Origin: Lachnoclostridium sp. UBA739
GTDB taxonomy: Bacteria > Bacillota_A > Clostridia > Lachnospirales > Lachnospiraceae
Assembly (NCBI GenBank): GCA_002297865.1
Contig: DBKX01000333.1
Coordinates: 1 to 5,362, forward strand
DNA: 5,362 nucleotides
Direction of reading: 5' to 3'
Under the pieces are notes generated by a model that searched no databases, was not told the DNA's origin, and saw only the letters and a list, made by a program, of their open reading frames with translations. This document shows, one piece after another, positions 5,138-5,362 of this stretch. Within the stretch, counting starts at the first letter, position 1; every line of letters starts with the position of its first letter. Both the position numbers and the translations under genes were made by a program.

Positions 5138-5362
5138 TTATATTTCTGCTTTTTCTACAGCATCAAATTCTTTTTGTATTTCTTCGGAAGGCTCTTTATC
5201 CAAAAGACTCACAATTACAATAAGCAGGCTGGCAAAAATAAACGCTGGAAGTAAAGAATATACTTCGAAAATGCCACCTAGATTTGTAATATACAGTGAC
5301 CAGATGACAGAGAGTGTTCCGCCACCGATCATACCTGAAATGGCACCTTTCAGTGTAGTTCT
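5138..5362 (-). CDS. putP: Sodium:solute symporter, probably sodium/proline symporter PutP (C-terminal part)
   Basis: The gene enters from the right edge on the minus strand and stops at TAA (5140-5138). Its last 74 codons are visible, and the frame is open to the window edge, so the start lies outside. The segment begins RTTLKGAISGMIGGG, followed by a hydrophobic stretch ending SLYIT, then GGIFEVYSLLPAFIFASLLIVIVSLLDKEPS and an acidic tail. This matches the closing two membrane segments of the sodium:solute symporter family. It resembles from memory the C-terminus of E. coli PutP (G-A-x-x-G-M-I, Y-E-I-I-P-G-F-I-F, S-L-L-x-K-x-P-S). PutP imports proline with Na+ at the cytoplasmic membrane. 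Proline specificity cannot be proved from this tail; pantothenate or another SSS transporter is the alternative. It is convergent with the Ig-like gene and has its own terminator. Confidence 0.88.
   Translation of the reverse strand, partial: RTTLKGAISGMIGGGTLSVIWSLYITNLGGIFEVYSLLPAFIFASLLIVIVSLLDKEPSEEIQKEFDAVEKAEI

Noticed and set aside
5138..5332. A complete 64-residue membrane protein starting at the internal Met at 5332
   Set aside because: The same frame stays open to the window edge and the upstream residues RTTLKGAISG continue the symporter similarity, so it is the tail of a larger gene.

Overview
The window looks like a low-GC, Gram-positive Clostridia chromosome, most plausibly a Lachnospiraceae-type gut anaerobe. 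This is an inference from AT-rich coding sequence, strong AGGGAGGA-type ribosome binding sites, U-tract terminators, and a secreted protein built of group-2 bacterial Ig-like (BIG_2) domains. No gene here fixes the genus.

Layout: (1) 41-814, plus strand, an unrecognised 257-residue cytoplasmic protein rich in Phe and Tyr with a small cysteine cluster. (2) 815-1204, a 390-base intergenic region dense in secondary structure. It holds a Rho-independent terminator for gene 1 (861-893), a near-perfect 53-base palindrome fused to the terminator's T-tract (888-940), a GC-rich bulged stem-loop (964-1021), and a hairpin region with two mutually exclusive foldings (1024-1086). It ends in an AT-rich promoter zone with a sigma-28/sigma-D-like motif and a strong SD. 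(3) 1205-5053, plus strand, a 1282-residue secreted protein with a signal peptide, about 12 Ig-like domains and no visible C-terminal wall anchor. (4) 5085-5114, a terminator for the convergent minus-strand gene. (5) 5138-5362, minus strand, the C-terminal 74 codons of a sodium:solute symporter, probably the sodium/proline symporter PutP, running off the window.

The three genes do not form an obvious pathway. Gene 1 is closed by its own terminator, so the large Ig-like protein is probably transcribed from its own promoter. If the sigma-28-like motif is genuine, that surface protein would be co-expressed with flagella. The least explained part is the structured intergenic block, roughly 888-1086. 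It matches no RNA family I can recognise and could be a structured RNA, an attenuator-like leader or a dispersed palindromic element.
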